NCBI GenBank assembly: GCA_003645745.1 | Contig: QNCH01000057.1 | Coordinates: forward strand, 1-8,549 | Length of the DNA: 8,549 bases | DNA from: Candidatus Omnitrophota bacterium | GTDB lineage: Bacteria > Omnitrophota > Gorgyraeia > B26-G9 | Direction: 5' to 3' | Shown: one piece after another, positions 5,469 to 8,549 of the stretch | How the letters are laid out: each line of letters opens with the position of its first letter | Position numbering within the stretch: position 1 is the stretch's first letter | The notes under the pieces: generated by a model | The model's input: only the letters and a program-made list of their open reading frames with translations | Told to the model about the DNA's origin: nothing | Database searches by the model: none | Program-made: the position numbers and the translations under genes

Positions 5469-5503
5469 TAATAAAGCCCGGCATAGAATGTCGGGCTTTA
5501 TTA
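5469..5503 (+). terminator. Intrinsic terminator after csp
   Basis: A 15-bp stem (5469-5483 with 5489-5503, one G-U) with core AAAGCCCG/CGGGCTTT and a 5-nt loop TAGAA starts 30 nt after the csp stop. Its 3' arm runs into TTTATTAT, a modest U-tract. Positions 5483-5492 (ATAGAATGTC) are identical to the loop region of the upstream terminator (5086-5095). Confidence 0.82.
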
Positions 5504-5518
5504 TACACAGTGTAATCA

Positions 5519-5700
5519 TATCTTCAAATGTAATAGGTTTCAATTTTATGACGTCCCCCTCACACTGCATCTTGATTCGTTTTTCATTCGCCAAACTTCA
5601 ATGCAGCGAGCTGCGCCTGCGGTTTGTCTTAAGTCAGAACGTTCCAATATAGGGCACAGGGAAACGCCTAAATTTTGCACCCCTATTACGTTTGAGTATA
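5519..5700. repeat. MITE-like fold-back segment upstream of fusA
   Basis: TATCTTCAAATGTAATAGG (5519-5537) matches the inverse of CCTATTACGTTTGAGTATA (5682-5700) at 16 of 19 positions. Weaker inverted similarity continues inward (GACGTCCCCCT near 5550 against the inverse of AGGGAAACGCC near 5658), then an internal hairpin GCAGC-GA-GCTGC (5603-5614) nested in CAAAC/GTTTG (5592-5596, 5622-5626). The interior is more GC-rich than its surroundings and holds no credible reading frame. The right end is the same sequence found in palindromes A and B. Ends of TA are compatible with a TA-target element, but this is weak because the arms themselves end in TATA. Confidence 0.5.
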
Positions 5701-5743
5701 GTTTAATTATGAAAAAATGATAAAAAATAAAAAAATGCTATTT

Positions 5744-5748
5744 AGGAG
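5744..5748 (+). promoter_or_regulatory. fusA ribosome binding site
   Basis: AGGAG with 6-nt spacing to the ATG at 5755 fixes the fusA start. No convincing promoter was found between the fold-back segment and this site. A weak TTGTCT/TATAGG pair (5624-5653, 18-nt spacer) lies inside the fold-back segment. Confidence 0.8.
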
Positions 5749-5754
5749 AAAAAG

Positions 5755-7854
5755 ATGGCAAGAACAATTGATTTACTTAAAGTAAGAAATATTGGAATAA
5801 TGGCGCATATTGACGCGGGTAAAACTACGTCTACAGAAAGAATATTATTTTATACCGGACGCTCTCATAAGATTGGTGAAGTGCATGACGGGAAAGCGCA
5901 GATGGATTGGATGAAGCAGGAGCAGGAACGCGGGATTACGATCACCTCAGCGGCAACTACCTGTTTTTGGAAAGGCCATAGAATTAATATTATTGATACT
6001 CCAGGCCATGTTGATTTTACTGTAGAGGTTGAAAGAAGCCTGCGTATTTTAGATGGGGCAGTAGCAATTTTTTGCGCGGTAGGCGGAGTTGAACCGCAAT
6101 CAGAAACAGTATGGCGGCAGTCAGACAAATATAAAGTACCTAAATTGGCTTTTATTAATAAAATGGACAGAATCGGAGCTGATTTTTTTGCAGTAGCAGA
6201 ATGTATAGAAAAAGACCTTGAGGCAAATGTTATCCCTTTGCAGCTGCCTATAGGGGCTGAAGATAAATTTCGCGGGATTATTGATTTAATGGAAATGAAA
6301 GCTTATATTTATCAGGAAGATAGTTCTTTAGGGAAAGAATTTCAGGAAGAAGATATTGCTGATGAGTACAAAGAGATCGCGGAAAAATATCGGCATATAA
6401 TGGTAGAAAAAGCAGTAGAACTTGATGACTGTTTAATGGAGAAATATTTAGAAGCAGAAGATTCTGTTACTCAGCAGGAATTAATGGACGCTATTCGTAA
6501 GGGCACAGTATCTAATAAAGTGGTGCCTTTATTATGCGGTTCAGCATTCAAAAATAAAGGAGTGCAAAAATTATTAGACGCGGTAATAAATTATTTACCG
6601 TCTCCTGTTGACATTTCTGTAATTGAAGGCAGGGATGTTGATGACCATAAAAAGGTAGTTGTTCGAAAGGCTAATGACGCGGAGCATTTCGCGGCGCTCG
6701 CGTTTAAAGTGCAGTCTGATCCTCATATGGGTAAGCTTGTGTATTTCAGGGTATATTCAGGAACAATGAAAGCAGGCTCTTATGTTTATAATGCTACAAA
6801 GGGAAAAAAAGAGAGGTTAGGCAGAATTTTACAAATGCACGCGAATCAGAGGGAAATCAGGGAAGATATTTTTGCTGGTGATATCGCGGCTGCTGTTGGG
6901 CTTAGTAATACAGTTACTGGTGATACAATATGTGATATAGATAATCCTATTTTACTTGAGGCAATAGAGTTTCCCGCGCCGGTTATGTCTTTAAGTATCA
7001 GCCCGCAAACCCGCTCAGACCGTGATAAGTTAGGTAAAGGCTTAATGAAACTTGCTGAAGAAGATCCTACCTTTACGGTGAAAACAGATCAGGAAACAGA
7101 TGAGACAATTCTTTCAGGAATGGGAGAATTACATCTTGAAATAATTGTAGACAGGCTTAAACGCGAATTTCAGGTTTCTGCTCTTGTTGGCCCGCCAAAA
7201 GTTGCTTACCGGGAGAGTATTTTAAATTCAGCGCATCAGGATTATAAACATGTTAAGCAGACAGGCGGAAGGGGGCAATATGCCCATGTAGTTATAGACA
7301 TTTCGCCTGCTGAACCTGGAAAAGGTTTTGAATTTAATAATAAAATTACTGGTGGAGCGATTCCAAGAGAATATATCCCCGCAGTGGAAAAAGGGGTTAT
7401 CGCGGCTATGCAAAAGGGAATTTATGCTGGTTATCCTGTGGTTGATATAATAGTTAATTTAGTTCATGGATCCTACCATGATGTTGATTCTTCTGAAATG
7501 GCATTTAAAGTTGCAGCTGCGGACTGTTTTAAAAAAGCTTTTATGAAAGCAGAGCCTGTGCTTTTAGAACCTGAAATGTCTATTGAAATTACTACCCCTG
7601 AGGAATATGTGGGAGACGCGGTGGGCGATATTTGCTCACGCAGGGGAAAAGTGCTGGGAATGGAAATAAAGGGAAAACTTCAGATTATTTCTGTGGAAGC
7701 TCCGCTTGCAGGGATGTTTGGTTATGCAACAGCATTACGCTCTCTTTCCAGCGGGCGCGCGACATATTCTATGCATTTTGAGAAATATGTTGAAGTGCCT
7801 CTGTCAGTTACTGAAAAAATTATTGAAGAAAATGCTAAGCAAAAGCAAAAATAA
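5755..7854 (+). CDS. fusA: Elongation factor G
   Basis: The ribosomal translocase EF-G (699 residues, full length), which uses GTP to move tRNA-mRNA and takes part in ribosome recycling. The G domain has the P-loop AHIDAGKTT (17-25), switch RGITI (59-63), DTPGH (81-85), NKMD (135-138) and G5 GSA (262-264). Domains II and III follow (~310-485). Domain IV has the glycine-rich VKQTGGRGQYAHV and the tip loop GSYHDVD (572-578, His575), which enters the decoding site. Domain V contains MFGYATALRSLSSGRATYS near the C-terminus. Everything points to canonical EF-G rather than a paralogue or the tetracycline-resistance relatives. It is not next to rpsL, rpsG or tuf here, unlike the common str operon. 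Its upstream region is a fold-back repeat, and a TonB-receptor gene begins 10 nt after its stop. Confidence 0.98.
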   Translation: MARTIDLLKVRNIGIMAHIDAGKTTSTERILFYTGRSHKIGEVHDGKAQMDWMKQEQERGITITSAATTCFWKGHRINIIDTPGHVDFTVEVERSLRILDGAVAIFCAVGGVEPQSETVWRQSDKYKVPKLAFINKMDRIGADFFAVAECIEKDLEANVIPLQLPIGAEDKFRGIIDLMEMKAYIYQEDSSLGKEFQEEDIADEYKEIAEKYRHIMVEKAVELDDCLMEKYLEAEDSVTQQELMDAIRKGTVSNKVVPLLCGSAFKNKGVQKLLDAVINYLPSPVDISVIEGRDVDDHKKVVVRKANDAEHFAALAFKVQSDPHMGKLVYFRVYSGTMKAGSYVYNATKGKKERLGRILQMHANQREIREDIFAGDIAAAVGLSNTVTGDTICDIDNPILLEAIEFPAPVMSLSISPQTRSDRDKLGKGLMKLAEEDPTFTVKTDQETDETILSGMGELHLEIIVDRLKREFQVSALVGPPKVAYRESILNSAHQDYKHVKQTGGRGQYAHVVIDISPAEPGKGFEFNNKITGGAIPREYIPAVEKGVIAAMQKGIYAGYPVVDIIVNLVHGSYHDVDSSEMAFKVAAADCFKKAFMKAEPVLLEPEMSIEITTPEEYVGDAVGDICSRRGKVLGMEIKGKLQIISVEAPLAGMFGYATALRSLSSGRATYSMHFEKYVEVPLSVTEKIIEENAKQKQK

Positions 7855-7864
7855 GAATGATTGA

Positions 7865-8549
7865 ATGAAATTAAAAATAAGTATATTTTTAATTTACAGC
7901 TTATCCATTTTACAATTATTTATTTGTTTTGCTCTTTGGGCAGAAGAAACGCATTTACTTGAGCCAATAGTTGTTTATCCTGATAGAGATACCGATTATG
8001 CTCAGCTATATAACGCGAAGTTTATTGATGATTTGTCCTGCAGTGTTAATTTGGCTGTTTCAGACGCGTTAGAACAGTCATCTGCTTTGGATTTAGCTGT
8101 GCGCGGCCCGGTGGGGTTGCAGGCTGATCTTAGAATGCGGGGCAATTATTTTGAACAAACTGATATTCTGCTTGATGGAGTCAATATTAATGATCCGCAA
8201 ACAGGGCATTTTAATTTAGATTTACCTTTGTTTGTTGAGGATATGCATAAAATTGTTATTGTCAGCGGCCCAGCGCCTGGCAAATATGGCGCAGGCAGGC
8301 CAGGCGGTGCTGTGCATTTTATCACAAAAGAGCCGCAAGGCAACAGTATCAGCACTAAAGTTGTTTTTGGTGAGCATAATTTTTCCAGCCAGGCGCTGTC
8401 TTGCGCGTATGTATTTACAGATGTTAATTCTCAGACTACTATTGGCCAATCATCTTCAAAAGGATACCGTTATAATACTGATTTTGATCAGATTGGGGTT
8501 TCTCATATTTCGTCATATAAAAGCGAATATGGGGATTTTAAATTTAATT
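7865..8549 (+). CDS. TonB-dependent outer-membrane receptor, N-terminal part (runs off window)
   Basis: An open frame of 228 codons continues past the right edge. Residues 1-26 (MKLK, hydrophobic run to about 24, ALWA-EE) form a Sec signal peptide. EPIVVYP (33-39) resembles a TonB box. A plug domain follows, with SDALEQSSALDLAVRG (66-81), LRMRGNYFEQTDILLDGVN (89-107), NDPQTGHFNLDLP (109-121), GPAPGKYGAGRPGGAVHFITK (residues 135-155), then the first barrel strands. The NDPQTGH/DLP pattern resembles BtuB-like receptors, but the substrate is unknown; no cobalamin riboswitch is visible upstream. The ATG at 7865 lacks a clear Shine-Dalgarno sequence and is chosen because the signal peptide begins there. 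It is 10 nt from the fusA stop with no terminator between, so it may be co-transcribed. Only the barrel is missing, by window truncation and not by mutation. Confidence 0.92.
   Translation, partial: MKLKISIFLIYSLSILQLFICFALWAEETHLLEPIVVYPDRDTDYAQLYNAKFIDDLSCSVNLAVSDALEQSSALDLAVRGPVGLQADLRMRGNYFEQTDILLDGVNINDPQTGHFNLDLPLFVEDMHKIVIVSGPAPGKYGAGRPGGAVHFITKEPQGNSISTKVVFGEHNFSSQALSCAYVFTDVNSQTTIGQSSSKGYRYNTDFDQIGVSHISSYKSEYGDFKFN

Noticed and set aside
5624..5653. TTGTCT/TATAGG as the fusA promoter
   Set aside because: The spacing is 18 nt and the -10 matches only 4 of 6, and it lies within the fold-back segment; too weak to call as a promoter.
7855..7864. Cobalamin or other riboswitch before the TonB receptor
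   Set aside because: Only 10 nt separate it from fusA, leaving no room, and no riboswitch core is recognisable in the fusA 3' end.
8146..8449. Two overlapping minus-strand open frames near the right edge
   Set aside because: Both are antisense to the TonB-receptor plug domain, whose motifs are unmistakable on the plus strand.
1..8549. CRISPR array, tRNA or rRNA genes
   Set aside because: No regularly spaced repeats, cloverleaf or rRNA-like segments were seen on either strand.

Overview
This is an AT-rich window from a bacterial chromosome. It carries conserved housekeeping genes, one small mobile element and two regulatory-looking intergenic regions. The start of a TonB-dependent outer-membrane receptor at the right edge points to a diderm (Gram-negative) cell. 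The LL-diaminopimelate aminotransferase (DapL) points to the aminotransferase route to diaminopimelate. Low GC, frequent CGCG tetramers and DapL together resemble uncultured lineages such as Omnitrophota or other PVC-neighbourhood phyla, but this placement is an impression and no phylogenetic marker was tested.

Layout. At 66-1720, dapL and folK form a translationally coupled pair (ATGA overlap) for lysine/peptidoglycan and folate synthesis. At 1701-2770 lies a RAYT-type (Y1/HUH) transposase unit bounded by perfect 17-bp inverted repeats. Its left end has fused to the 3' end of folK and supplies folK's last codons and stop, and its right end supplies the stop of the transposase. On the minus strand at 2787-4873, yggT and a TrkH/KtrB-type K+ transporter form a probable operon. 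The transporter carries an unusual N-terminal four-helix module resembling a voltage sensor.

The intergenic region 4874-5237 holds a 17-bp-arm palindrome overlapping a candidate yggT promoter, then a near-consensus plus-strand promoter and, about 30 nt after its predicted start, a strong intrinsic terminator. That unit is either a ~70-nt small RNA or an attenuated leader of the cold-shock gene at 5238-5438. A second terminator follows the cold-shock gene, and the two terminators share the 10-mer ATAGAATGTC in or beside their loops. The next gap (5439-5754) holds that terminator and a ~182-bp fold-back, MITE-like segment whose ends match the palindromes around yggT. The rest of the window is fusA (EF-G, 5755-7854) and, 10 nt downstream, a truncated TonB-dependent receptor.

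The main points of interest are the promoter-terminator unit before csp with its shared loop sequence, the palindrome/fold-back repeat family, the gene-end-capturing RAYT element, and the voltage-sensor-like fusion to TrkH beside yggT. No CRISPR array, rRNA or tRNA was seen.
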